Of a stretch of 64,000 nucleotides of DNA, positions 10,138 to 17,677 are shown one piece after another. The stretch is from Dehalococcoides mccartyi CG5 (lineage in GTDB: Bacteria > Chloroflexota > Dehalococcoidia > Dehalococcoidales > Dehalococcoidaceae). How positions within the stretch are numbered: position 1 is the stretch's first letter; each line of letters begins with the position of its first letter. Below the pieces are notes generated by a model, which saw nothing but the letters and a program-made list of their open reading frames with translations, searched no databases and had not been told where the DNA came from. The stretch spans positions 248,001-312,000 of the forward strand of contig NZ_CP006951.1 in NCBI RefSeq assembly GCF_000830885.1. Reading direction: 5' to 3'. Position numbers and translations under genes: made by a program.

Positions 10138-10905
10138 TCAAACTTCGCGCGCCCATTTTACGGCATTGGTAAATATTTTCAGCCCGTCGCCTTCTTTTTT
10201 CAGACCTTCCCCTGTCCAGCGCGGGTGCTGACTGCCCCGTACAAACCGCTCCGGGTGTGGCATCAGGGCAAATATCCGCCCGCTTTCGTCTGCAATGCCG
10301 GCAATATCCATCAGGGTACCGGCCGGGTTTGCCGGGTAGGGGGCGTTGCGTTTACCGTCTTTGTCGGTGTAATAAACTGCTGAATTCAGTTTATTTATTA
10401 CCTCCGGGCTGCCAAGCAGTTTGCCTTCGCCGTGGGCTACCGGCAAATACAGCCGGTCTAGGCCTTGGGTAAATACACAGGTGGAAAAGGGGTTTACCGA
10501 AAGGTAAGTCCAGCGGCATTCAAAGCGGCCGGAGTTGTTGTCTGTAAGGGTTATTTTTTGGCCATCTTTCATAGGGCCCGGCAGTATGCCGGTTTTTACC
10601 AGTGTCTGAAAGCCGTTGCAGATACCGATAATAAGCCCGCCGCTTTCGTGAAAACGGCTTATTTTTTCACCCAGTTTTAGGCGTACTTCATTAGCCAGTA
10701 CCCGTCCTGCTCCCAGGTCATCACCGTAACCGAAGCCGCCGGGGAATGCCATTATCTGAAATTCGGATAAAAGCGAGGGCTTGGCCAATAGTTCATTTAT
10801 GTGCACCAGCTCTGTTTCAGAGCCCGCCAGTTCAAAAGCATAAGATGTCTCAACATCACAGTTAGTACCGGGTGTGCGAAGTATCATGGTTTTTACTTTA
10901 CTCAT
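10138..10905 (-). CDS. purQ: FGAM synthase glutaminase subunit PurQ
   Basis: Class I glutamine amidotransferase that supplies ammonia to PurL in purine synthesis. The nucleophile Cys is in GICNGFQTL (about 96-104), and the His-Glu pair is in the PHPERF motif near residue 217. At 255 residues it is somewhat longer than B. subtilis PurQ. It lies 6 bases after purL, as expected for the partner subunit. Confidence 0.94.
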   Translation of the reverse strand: MSKVKTMILRTPGTNCDVETSYAFELAGSETELVHINELLAKPSLLSEFQIMAFPGGFGYGDDLGAGRVLANEVRLKLGEKISRFHESGGLIIGICNGFQTLVKTGILPGPMKDGQKITLTDNNSGRFECRWTYLSVNPFSTCVFTQGLDRLYLPVAHGEGKLLGSPEVINKLNSAVYYTDKDGKRNAPYPANPAGTLMDIAGIADESGRIFALMPHPERFVRGSQHPRWTGEGLKKEGDGLKIFTNAVKWAREV

Positions 10906-10911
10906 TTTTAC

Positions 10912-13773
10912 CTACCAACGCATCGGCCTTTGCCAGGCCTCTTTCAGTTCACTAACCGGGGTGTTTAAAAGAATTTCTTTGCCATCTCGTCCGGTTATTT
11001 CCAAGCTTGGTTCAGACATAACCTCACCAACCAGCCCGAAATCACACCCTGACATTAGCTTTTCAAATTCAGCTTGATGTTTGGGGGCAACCTCTACTAG
11101 AAAACGGCTGTTGGACTCTGAGAAGAGGATGTAATCTTCCCGGTCTATCTTTTCAGCCAGAGGAACGTCTGCCAGATGGATGTGCGCACCCAGCTTGCCG
11201 CTGAAGGCCATTTCGGCTGCGGCCACTCCCAGTCCCCCTTCGGACAGGTCATGGCAGGCGGCAACCAGCCCTCTGGCGGTAGCGCAAGATAGAGCTTGCA
11301 TGTTTTCTTTGGCACGCTTGGCATTGACTGCGGGGGCGCGGTTGCCAATGAAGCTGTGGTTCTTGAAGTAATGCGAACCGCCCAGTTCTTCGGCAGTTTT
11401 ACCCACAATATAAATAAGGTTTCCGGCTTTTTTAAAATCCATACTTATGGCCTTGTCGCCATCTTCCATTACCCCTATGGCTGAAATAAGCAAGGTATGG
11501 GGAATGGTAATCAGTTTATCTTCATAACGGAATTCGTTGTTAAGGCTGTCTTTGCCTGAAATAAAGGGTGTTCCAAAAACCAGAGACAGGTCATGGCAGG
11601 CCTGGCAGGCACGCACCAGATCCCCCAAGCTTTCGGGGCGGCTGGCGTTGCCCCAGCTGAAGTTATCCAGCAGGGCTACCCGTTCCAGATTGCCGCCCAC
11701 AGCAATAATCTGCCGTAAGGCTTCGTCTATGGCTGAAGCGGCCATATTGTAGGCGTCTACATCAGCATAGCTGGGGTTAATACCGTTTGAAATTACCACC
11801 GCTTTCTTTGAGCCAAGTACCGGGCGGATAACGGCGGCGTCACCCGGTCCGTCATTTTCAGCCCCCACCATGGCTTTCAGGACGCTTCCGCCCTGAACCT
11901 CATGGTCATACTGGCGGATTATCCACTCACGGCTACATACATTCCAGTGGGAAAGTATGTTTTTAAGTTCAGTTTCAAAATCTTTCGGGCAGTCAAAATC
12001 TGCTTCGGGGTGGCGGGTTTTATGGTGAGTTGCCCTTAGTTCCAGTTGAGGTCGCCCGTTATGCAGGAAGTTCATTTGAAGGTCGGCCACTTGATGGTCC
12101 TGATAGAAAAGTTTAAGGTGGCGGTCGGATGTAAATTCACCTATAACCGAAGCCTCTACCCCTTCGCTTTCAAACAGGGCTAAAATTTCCCCGAGTTTTT
12201 CTTTATTTACAGCCAGAAGCATGCGTTCCTGGCTTTCAGATATCCATATTTCAGAGTAGGTCAGGCCGGAGTATTTCAAGGGGACTTTATCCAGATAGAT
12301 TTTTACTCCGGTAGATTCGGCCATTTCGCCTACCGCAGAGCTTAAGCCCCCGCCGCCGCAGTCCGTAATGCGGACAAACAGCTCACGGTCGCGGGCTTGA
12401 AGCAAAGTGTCCAGCATCCGTTTTTCTACAATGGCGTTGCCTATCTGGACAGCCGTAAAAGACAGCTCGGTTGAGCGGTCATTCAGTTCACCGGAGGCAA
12501 AGGTAACCCCATGGATGCCGTCACGGCCGGTACGTCCGCCAATCAGTACCACCAGATCACCGGCGGACTGTTTGCCCGGCAGGGCATATTTCTTAGGTAT
12601 AAGGCCTATGGTTCCGCAGTAAACCAGCGGGTTAGCGGTGTAGCGTTCATCAAAGAGCACCGCTCCGTTAACAGTGGGTATACCCATGCGGTTGCCGTAA
12701 TCTGCCACACCTGAACGTACCCCTTTGAAAACGCGGCGGGGATGGAGTACCCCCGGAGGCAGTTTGTCTTCGGCCAAATCCGGCGGGCCGAAACAGAATA
12801 CATCTGTATTAGCGATAGGTTTGGCGGCAAGTCCGGTACCCAGTATGTCACGGATTACCCCGCCAATTCCGGTAGCGGCACCGCCGTAAGGCTCAACCGC
12901 TGAAGGGTGGTTATGGGTTTCAGCTTTGAAGCAGACCCCCCATTCGTCATTAAACTCTATCACCCCGGAGTTATCTACAAAAACAGATAAACACCAGGGC
13001 TTGTTAAGCTCGGCGGTGGCTTTGGCTATAGTCTGCTTAAGCAGGTTATTTATAATCTGGCCGTCGTAATCCAGCATGGCTTTAAAGGTTTTATGGCAGC
13101 AGTGTTCGCTCCAGGTTTGGGCCAGAGTTTCCAGCTCAGCATCAGTGGGTGCCCGTCCCAGTTTCAGGTAATGCTCATAGATAACGGAAAGCTCCTGATG
13201 GCTTAAGCTGTATTCTTTGCCCAGTGACGCCATGTTATCCTTCAGTTTTTCGGCCAGCAGGTCAATTTTCTTAAGTTTAAACGTATACTCCGGGTTGGGA
13301 GGGAAGGGATTTGAACTGCTGGTAACCACGTGCTGGACAATGGGGTTTATAAGTAGCTTGTTGCCGATGGTTTTCAGTTCATCAGCTGAAATCTCGCCCT
13401 TAAGCAGGTAGCGTTTGGCTGTTCGGGCGGCAGTTATGCCTTTTATACCCAAATCCGAAATGGCTTTGAGTATGGTTTCCTGCACCGGGTCGGTCACTCC
13501 GGCGTTATAGGTAACTTCTATAGCCGAAAACCCGTCAGCTTCGGCTAGCGGACAGTTGGCATCGTATTTAAAGGTTTGGATTATTTGGTCTGAAAGAAGC
13601 TCCCCGGATATGGTCAGCACTTCACTGTCTGAAAGGTTTCCCTCCAGCCAGTAAACATCTATCACTCTTACTTCAGAAACTGAGGTTATACCAAGGTCTT
13701 GTATATCATGGCAAACACCGTTACCTTTGGGATCCGGCCACTCCGGTTTCAGGGAGACTTCTATTCTATGCAC
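10912..13773 (-). CDS. purL: FGAM synthase PurL with a tandem PurS-like N-terminal region
   Basis: Catalytic subunit that converts FGAR to FGAM. At 953 residues it is about 200 longer than stand-alone small PurL. The extra N-terminus shows two PurS-like units by eye. Unit 1 is residues 2-70 (IEVSLKPEWPDPKG, then LGITSVSEVRVID) and unit 2 is residues 82-150 (IEVTYNAGVTDPVQ, then LGIKGITAARTAKRYLL). A linker helix region and the PurL core follow (TWSEHCCHKTF near 225, ETHNHPSAVEPYGGAATGIGG, GGGGLSSAVGEMAEST). No separate purS is present. The glutaminase is the separate purQ. Confidence 0.94.
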   Translation of the reverse strand: MHRIEVSLKPEWPDPKGNGVCHDIQDLGITSVSEVRVIDVYWLEGNLSDSEVLTISGELLSDQIIQTFKYDANCPLAEADGFSAIEVTYNAGVTDPVQETILKAISDLGIKGITAARTAKRYLLKGEISADELKTIGNKLLINPIVQHVVTSSSNPFPPNPEYTFKLKKIDLLAEKLKDNMASLGKEYSLSHQELSVIYEHYLKLGRAPTDAELETLAQTWSEHCCHKTFKAMLDYDGQIINNLLKQTIAKATAELNKPWCLSVFVDNSGVIEFNDEWGVCFKAETHNHPSAVEPYGGAATGIGGVIRDILGTGLAAKPIANTDVFCFGPPDLAEDKLPPGVLHPRRVFKGVRSGVADYGNRMGIPTVNGAVLFDERYTANPLVYCGTIGLIPKKYALPGKQSAGDLVVLIGGRTGRDGIHGVTFASGELNDRSTELSFTAVQIGNAIVEKRMLDTLLQARDRELFVRITDCGGGGLSSAVGEMAESTGVKIYLDKVPLKYSGLTYSEIWISESQERMLLAVNKEKLGEILALFESEGVEASVIGEFTSDRHLKLFYQDHQVADLQMNFLHNGRPQLELRATHHKTRHPEADFDCPKDFETELKNILSHWNVCSREWIIRQYDHEVQGGSVLKAMVGAENDGPGDAAVIRPVLGSKKAVVISNGINPSYADVDAYNMAASAIDEALRQIIAVGGNLERVALLDNFSWGNASRPESLGDLVRACQACHDLSLVFGTPFISGKDSLNNEFRYEDKLITIPHTLLISAIGVMEDGDKAISMDFKKAGNLIYIVGKTAEELGGSHYFKNHSFIGNRAPAVNAKRAKENMQALSCATARGLVAACHDLSEGGLGVAAAEMAFSGKLGAHIHLADVPLAEKIDREDYILFSESNSRFLVEVAPKHQAEFEKLMSGCDFGLVGEVMSEPSLEITGRDGKEILLNTPVSELKEAWQRPMRW

Positions 13774-13776
13774 TTT

Positions 13777-14658
13777 TTACCAACCCCGCTGGGAAATAAG
13801 TTTATCGGGATCTATCTGTTTAATATCCAGACCGGGCATGGCATCACCCAGACCCTTAGATACCTCAGCCAGTATTTGGGCATCTTTATAGTGGGTCACA
13901 GCCTTTACTACTGCTTTGGCCATGGCCGAGGGGTTTGATGATTTAAATATACCTGAGCCCACAAATACCCCGTCAGCCCCCAGTTGCATCATCAAGGCCG
14001 CATCGGCCGGGGTAGCTACTCCGCCGGCGGCAAAGTTCACTACCGGCAGTTTGCCGGTCTTATGAAGTTCAAGCACCAATTCCAGAGGTGCATTTATCTC
14101 TTTGGCATAAGCGGACAATTCGTCAGGTGACATGGACTGTACCCTTCTGACAGAGCCCATAACGGAACGCATATGCCTTACCGCTTCCACAATGTTGCCG
14201 GTACCGGCTTCGCCTTTGGTGCGTATCATAGCCGCACCCTCGCCAATCCGCCTTAGGGCTTCGCCCAGATCACGGCAGCCGCAGACGAAGGGGACTTTAA
14301 AGTTATGTTTCCAGACGTGGAAATTTTCGTCAGCTGGGGTAAGCACTTCGGACTCGTCAATGTAGTCCACCCCCATGGATTCCAGTATTTGGGCTTCCAC
14401 AAAATGGCCGATACGGCACTTGGCCATAACGGGTATGCTGACTACTTTCATAATCTGCTCGATAATAGTGGGGTCTGCCATGCGGGCTACCCCGCCGGCC
14501 GCTCTGATATCCGAAGGTACGCGTTCCAGTGCCATAACGGCACAGGCACCTGCTTCCTCTGCTATTTTAGCCTGTTCGGGGGTAGTTACATCCATAATTA
14601 CCCCGCCCTTCAGCATTTGGGCCAGGCCAGATTTTACTTTGAAAGTACCGGTTTCCAT
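13777..14658 (-). CDS. pdxS: Pyridoxal 5'-phosphate synthase subunit PdxS
   Basis: Makes PLP from ribose 5-phosphate, glyceraldehyde 3-phosphate and ammonia. It is a highly conserved TIM barrel of 293 residues. The substrate Lys is in [10 protein letters not shown] (about 78-87), and [18 protein letters not shown] and [19 protein letters not shown] are also present. Its usual glutaminase partner PdxT is not adjacent. Instead pdxS heads an operon with purL (3-base gap) and purQ. Ribosome site GGGGAGA lies 6 bases upstream of the ATG at 14658. Confidence 0.97.
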   Translation of the reverse strand: METGTFKVKSGLAQMLKGGVIMDVTTPEQAKIAEEAGACAVMALERVPSDIRAAGGVARMADPTIIEQIMKVVSIPVMAKCRIGHFVEAQILESMGVDYIDESEVLTPADENFHVWKHNFKVPFVCGCRDLGEALRRIGEGAAMIRTKGEAGTGNIVEAVRHMRSVMGSVRRVQSMSPDELSAYAKEINAPLELVLELHKTGKLPVVNFAAGGVATPADAALMMQLGADGVFVGSGIFKSSNPSAMAKAVVKAVTHYKDAQILAEVSKGLGDAMPGLDIKQIDPDKLISQRGW

Positions 14659-14673
14659 ATCTAATCTCCCCTG

Positions 14674-14734
14674 AGGGCGCTTTCCGCCCTGTCCTATTCG
14701 GCTATATTCTACTATTTATGCCCCTTTGGGGCAA
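14674..14734 (-). promoter_or_regulatory. pdxS-purL-purQ promoter, with inverted repeat and leader hairpin
   Basis: On the minus strand, -35 TTGCCC (14729-14734) and -10 TAGAAT (14706-14711) are spaced 17 bp apart. A perfect inverted repeat TGCCCC-TTT-GGGGCA (14719-14733) overlaps the -35 and spacer, as an operator might. The short leader holds a hairpin AGGGCG/CGCCCT (14674-14690) right before the ribosome site. Confidence 0.6.
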
Positions 14735-14787
14735 ACATAATCGCAATATTATTACTGCACTCACCTGTTAATAAGGTTTAGTCTTTG

Positions 14788-14796
14788 TGCTATACT
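14788..14796 (+). promoter_or_regulatory. Extended -10 promoter for the Rieske-like gene
   Basis: TGCTATACT at 14788-14796 is an extended -10 element. A weak TTAATA lies 17 bp upstream (14768-14773). Transcription would begin about 14803 and leave a leader of about 40 bases. Confidence 0.6.
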
Positions 14797-14842
14797 TTTG
14801 TAATCAAAAGGCAAATTTTCAAGTAAAAACAGGGAGGATTTG

Positions 14843-15241
14843 GTGAATATTTTCAAAGCTATAATGGGTATGTGTGATACCTCGCCTTTAGCTGATGATG
14901 TCTGGAGTTTAATGGATAGCCAGATTGCTCTTGATTTAGCCAAAGTGCCGGCGCTGTCTGAAAAGGGCGGGGCAGGTTACATGGCGGGTAAGGGGCTTGC
15001 AAAACCGGTGCTGGTAGTCCGCGGTCAAGATAACAATCTTTATGCCTACGAAAATGCCTGTCCCCATGGCGGACGCAAAATTGACCCCATGCAGGGTGAA
15101 GCCAAACTCCGCTGCTGCAGTGTAAACCACTCTACTTTTGATTATAACGGCAAGGTTCTTTCCGGACCTGCCCAGCATAAGCACGAGCTAAGGCGTTTGC
15201 TGACCAGCCAAGCGGACGGCAAGCTTCTTATCAGTGTCTAA
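14843..15241 (+). CDS. Rieske-like ferredoxin-type protein with non-canonical second motif
   Basis: Small soluble protein (132 residues) with the layout of a Rieske [2Fe-2S] domain in its C-terminal two thirds (LYAYENACPHGG, LLISV). The first cluster motif CPH is normal (C73, H75). In the second motif the family expects C-x-x-H-G-x-x-F. Here the residues are C92-S-V-N95-H96-S-T-F99, so the usual His position is Asn and the His is one place later. A TTG at 14840 is also in frame, but GTG at 14843 lies 5 bases after GGGAGG and fits better. Partner and role are unknown. Confidence 0.75.
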   Translation: MNIFKAIMGMCDTSPLADDVWSLMDSQIALDLAKVPALSEKGGAGYMAGKGLAKPVLVVRGQDNNLYAYENACPHGGRKIDPMQGEAKLRCCSVNHSTFDYNGKVLSGPAQHKHELRRLLTSQADGKLLISV

Positions 15242-15300
15242 TATTCAGGTTTAAAAAGGCTCTGCGGAACTGCTCTTGGTAGTGACGGAAATATCCGTTA

Positions 15301-15309
15301 TGCTATACT
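15301..15309 (+). promoter_or_regulatory. Extended -10 promoter for tRNA-Thr
   Basis: TGCTATACT ends at 15309, ten bases before the tRNA 5' end. No convincing -35 box is seen at 17 bp. Confidence 0.6.
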
Positions 15310-15318
15310 ATTGCCTGC

Positions 15319-15393
15319 GCCAGCGTGGCTCAGAGGTAGAGCAGCGGTTTCGTAAACCGCCGGTCGGAGGTTCGAATCCTCTCGCTGGCTCCA
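15319..15393 (+). tRNA. tRNA-Thr (anticodon CGU)
   Basis: The acceptor arms GCCAGCG (15319-15325) and CGCTGGC (15383-15389) pair fully. The anticodon arm is GCGGT-TTCGTAA-ACCGC with anticodon CGT. The T arm contains GGAGG-TTCGAAT-CCTCT. Discriminator U and CCA (15391-15393) are encoded. It reads the Thr codon ACG. Confidence 0.95.
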
Positions 15394-15421
15394 TTCATTT
15401 TTGATGAGGTATGAAGCTAGA

Positions 15422-16192
15422 ATGAGCAAATTTATAGACAGGCTTAAGAACGTATCCAAGGGCTATGTGCGCCCTATGGGTTTTAATGCAGTTGCCTCTG
15501 CTCCCCAGCCCAAAATGTTGCTGGCGGTGGAACTGGGCATTGAAGATTTGACTGCCAAAGAAGTATTTGGCGGGGCAGATGTAGTACTTCTTTCCACCGG
15601 CAAAACCGGTGCCAAAAAACTGAAAGAAGCCGCCGGTTTACTGGGAGATACCGTCTGGGGCGTAATGCTGGGTGATAAAGCCGATGAAGCTGAAAAGATG
15701 GCCAAGGCCGGTGCTGATTTTGTGGTTTTCAGCCCTGATGCCGAGGTATCGCCTTTAACCGCTCTTGAAAAGACCGGTAAAATAATCATGCTGGAAAATA
15801 ATCTGACTGATTTTATGATAAGGGCGGCGGATTGTCTGTCAGTGGGGGCGGTTATTGTAGACGGCCAGCCGGATGTTTTGTCTCTCAGCTGGCGGAAGAT
15901 TATGCTCTATCAGCGTTTTGCAGATATCCTGTCAAAACCCTTTTTGGTAAGGGTAAGTGCAAATATCAGTTTGCCGGAGCTTCAGGCACTCTGGGCTTTG
16001 GGTATAGATGGCGTACTGACAAATGGCAGTGAAGGCTTAAGCGGGCTTCGCACCATTATAGACGGGGCAGAGTGGGCGGCCAAACGCAAGCGCGGACATA
16101 TGAGCGCCATTGTGCCTTCCATAAAAATGCCTGCTTCCGAATCAGTCTCCCCTGAAGAGCCCGAAGAACCTGACGAAGATGATGAAGAATAG
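15422..16192 (+). CDS. Uncharacterised protein with barrel-like pattern and acidic tail
   Basis: 256 residues, function not recognised. The core alternates short hydrophobic strands with helices (LLAVELGIED, ADVVLLSTGK, VWGVMLGDK, GADFVVFSP, GKIIMLENN, VGAVIVDGQ, PFLVRVSANI, GIDGVLTNGS), which resembles a (beta/alpha)8 barrel. The last 15 or so residues are almost all Glu/Asp/Pro. No membrane segment or Cys cluster is seen. The start at 15422 gives MSKFIDRL. In-frame TTG/ATG codons at 15401 and 15404 lie before the GAGGT ribosome site. It is 28 bases downstream of tRNA-Thr and convergent with the GuaB3-like gene. Confidence 0.75.
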   Translation: MSKFIDRLKNVSKGYVRPMGFNAVASAPQPKMLLAVELGIEDLTAKEVFGGADVVLLSTGKTGAKKLKEAAGLLGDTVWGVMLGDKADEAEKMAKAGADFVVFSPDAEVSPLTALEKTGKIIMLENNLTDFMIRAADCLSVGAVIVDGQPDVLSLSWRKIMLYQRFADILSKPFLVRVSANISLPELQALWALGIDGVLTNGSEGLSGLRTIIDGAEWAAKRKRGHMSAIVPSIKMPASESVSPEEPEEPDEDDEE

Positions 16193-16224
16193 CGCCCTGT
16201 TTTAAGGTTGGGTTTGAGCTAATA

Positions 16225-16252
16225 AAAAAGGCCGGTTTTAACCGGCCTTTTT
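16225..16252. terminator. Bidirectional terminator
   Basis: Perfect inverted repeat AAAAAGGCCGGTT (16225-16237) and its complement (16240-16252) with T-runs on both strands. It lies between the convergent unknown gene and the guaB3-like gene. Confidence 0.9.
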
Positions 16253-16270
16253 GTTTTATACAGAATATTT

Positions 16271-17416
16271 TTACTGACACTTGGAGAGCTGGTAGCTTTT
16301 ACCCTCGGTGGTAATAGCCGGAGCAATAACCATTTCAACCTGCTGCATTTCGCGGATATTGGAAGCACCGCAGACACCCATAGATGTCTTGAGGGCGCCC
16401 ACCAGGTTTTGGGTTCCGTCAGTAACGGAAGTGGGGCCGAACAGAATCTGTTCCAAGCTCCCGGTAGTGCCCACCTTGATACGGGTACCTCTGGGTAGTG
16501 AGGGGTGAGGGTGAGACATGCCCCAGTGGTAACCCCGTCCGGGGGCTTCGGTAGCCTTGGCAAACGGTGAACCCAGCATGACGGCATCAGCACCTGCACA
16601 GATAGCCTTGCAGACATCACCGCCTTTTTTGAAGCCGCCATCGGTAATGATAGGCACATAACGGCCGGTTTCTTTATAGTAAGTTTCGCGGGCGGCGGCA
16701 CAATCCATGCTGGCGGTAATCTGGGGAACGCCAATGCCCAAAACCTCACGTGAAGTGCAGGCGGCACCCGGGCCAACGCCTATTATTACGCCGTGAACGC
16801 CGGTACGCATAAGCTCAAGGCAGGCCTGATAGCTGACGCAGTTGCCTACCAGTACCGGGACTTTAATCATCTTTACAAATTCTTCAAAAACCAGCCCGTG
16901 GCTGCTCTTGGAGACGTGGCGGGCTGAAGTAACAGTGGAGGCTACAGATATAATATCCGCTCCGGCCTCAACTGCTACGGGGGCCAGCTTTTTGGCATTG
17001 GCAGGCATCAGGGAAACGGCACAGATGCCACCTTTGGCCTTTATTTCGCTTACCCGCTTGGAAATCAGGTGTTCCTTAATAGGCTCGGCAGTATAAACCT
17101 TCTGCATGAAGGAAGTTACTTCATCAATGGGCTTGGATATAATCTGGTCCAGAATTTCCTGAGGATTTTCATAACGGGTATAAATACCCTCCAGATGCAA
17201 GACGGACAAGCCGCCCATTTTGCTCATGGCAACAGCGGTATCCACATTGGTTACGGCGTCCATGGCAGAAGCAATAAACGGAATAGAGAAGTTAATGTCG
17301 CCGATTTTAAAATCAACTTCTACCTGTTCGGGGTTAACTGTTAACCCGCCGGGGACAATGGCTACCTCGTCAAAGCCGTAGGTACGCCTGAGGGTTTTAA
17401 ATTCTGGTACTGTCAT
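16271..17416 (-). CDS. GuaB3-family IMP dehydrogenase-related protein
   Basis: TIM-barrel protein of the IMPDH/GMP reductase superfamily. At 381 residues it lacks the CBS (Bateman) insert of standard GuaB and matches the GuaB3 size class. Visible family motifs are IPFIASAMDAVTN (about 45-57), the catalytic Cys loop GVGPGAACTSREVLGIGVPQ (about 223-242), and ITDGGFKKGGDVCKAICAGADAVMLGSPFA. IMP oxidation versus another related reaction cannot be decided by eye. Ribosome site AAGGAGAG precedes the ATG at 17416. Confidence 0.85.
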   Translation of the reverse strand: MTVPEFKTLRRTYGFDEVAIVPGGLTVNPEQVEVDFKIGDINFSIPFIASAMDAVTNVDTAVAMSKMGGLSVLHLEGIYTRYENPQEILDQIISKPIDEVTSFMQKVYTAEPIKEHLISKRVSEIKAKGGICAVSLMPANAKKLAPVAVEAGADIISVASTVTSARHVSKSSHGLVFEEFVKMIKVPVLVGNCVSYQACLELMRTGVHGVIIGVGPGAACTSREVLGIGVPQITASMDCAAARETYYKETGRYVPIITDGGFKKGGDVCKAICAGADAVMLGSPFAKATEAPGRGYHWGMSHPHPSLPRGTRIKVGTTGSLEQILFGPTSVTDGTQNLVGALKTSMGVCGASNIREMQQVEMVIAPAITTEGKSYQLSKCQ

Positions 17417-17443
17417 CTCAGCTCTCCTTACTATTAAACATGA

Positions 17444-17473
17444 ACTATATCAGAGCCGGCAAAGTCAAGTCAA
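17444..17473 (-). promoter_or_regulatory. Promoter of the guaB3-like gene
   Basis: On the minus strand, TTGACT (17468-17473) and TATAGT (17444-17449) are separated by 18 bp, with TG giving an extended -10 (TGATATAGT). A second TTGACT overlaps at 17463-17468. Confidence 0.65.
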
Positions 17474-17577
17474 GGCAAGATATTCATTTCTATTATAACC
17501 CTGAGTCAGGTTGAAAAGTAGATAGTAATCTATGACGGGTTTTGTTTGTCAGTTGCTTTTTAGGGGAGTGATGCTTG

Positions 17578-17670
17578 ATGCCGTATACCGAAATATTTGG
17601 TATTATTACTAATTGGGTGGGTTTGAACTTGGCAGCCAGTTTAGCCTTTGGGCTTATTCTGCTACAATAA
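17578..17670 (+). CDS. Possible 30-residue hydrophobic small protein
   Basis: Very short frame of 30 codons starting ATG at 17578 with AGGGGAG (17562-17568) upstream. The C-terminal half is strongly hydrophobic (NLAASLAFGLILLQ), consistent with a single membrane helix. It ends 7 bases before rsmI. It could equally be non-coding leader, because the likely rsmI promoter lies inside its 3' end. Confidence 0.25.
   Translation: MPYTEIFGIITNWVGLNLAASLAFGLILLQ
17660..17668 (+). promoter_or_regulatory. Extended -10 promoter placed for a leaderless rsmI mRNA
   Basis: TGCTACAAT at 17660-17668 is followed by only 9 bases before the rsmI ATG. Transcription would start at or within about 3 bases of the start codon. 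Confidence 0.5.
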
Positions 17671-17677
17671 TAAGGTT

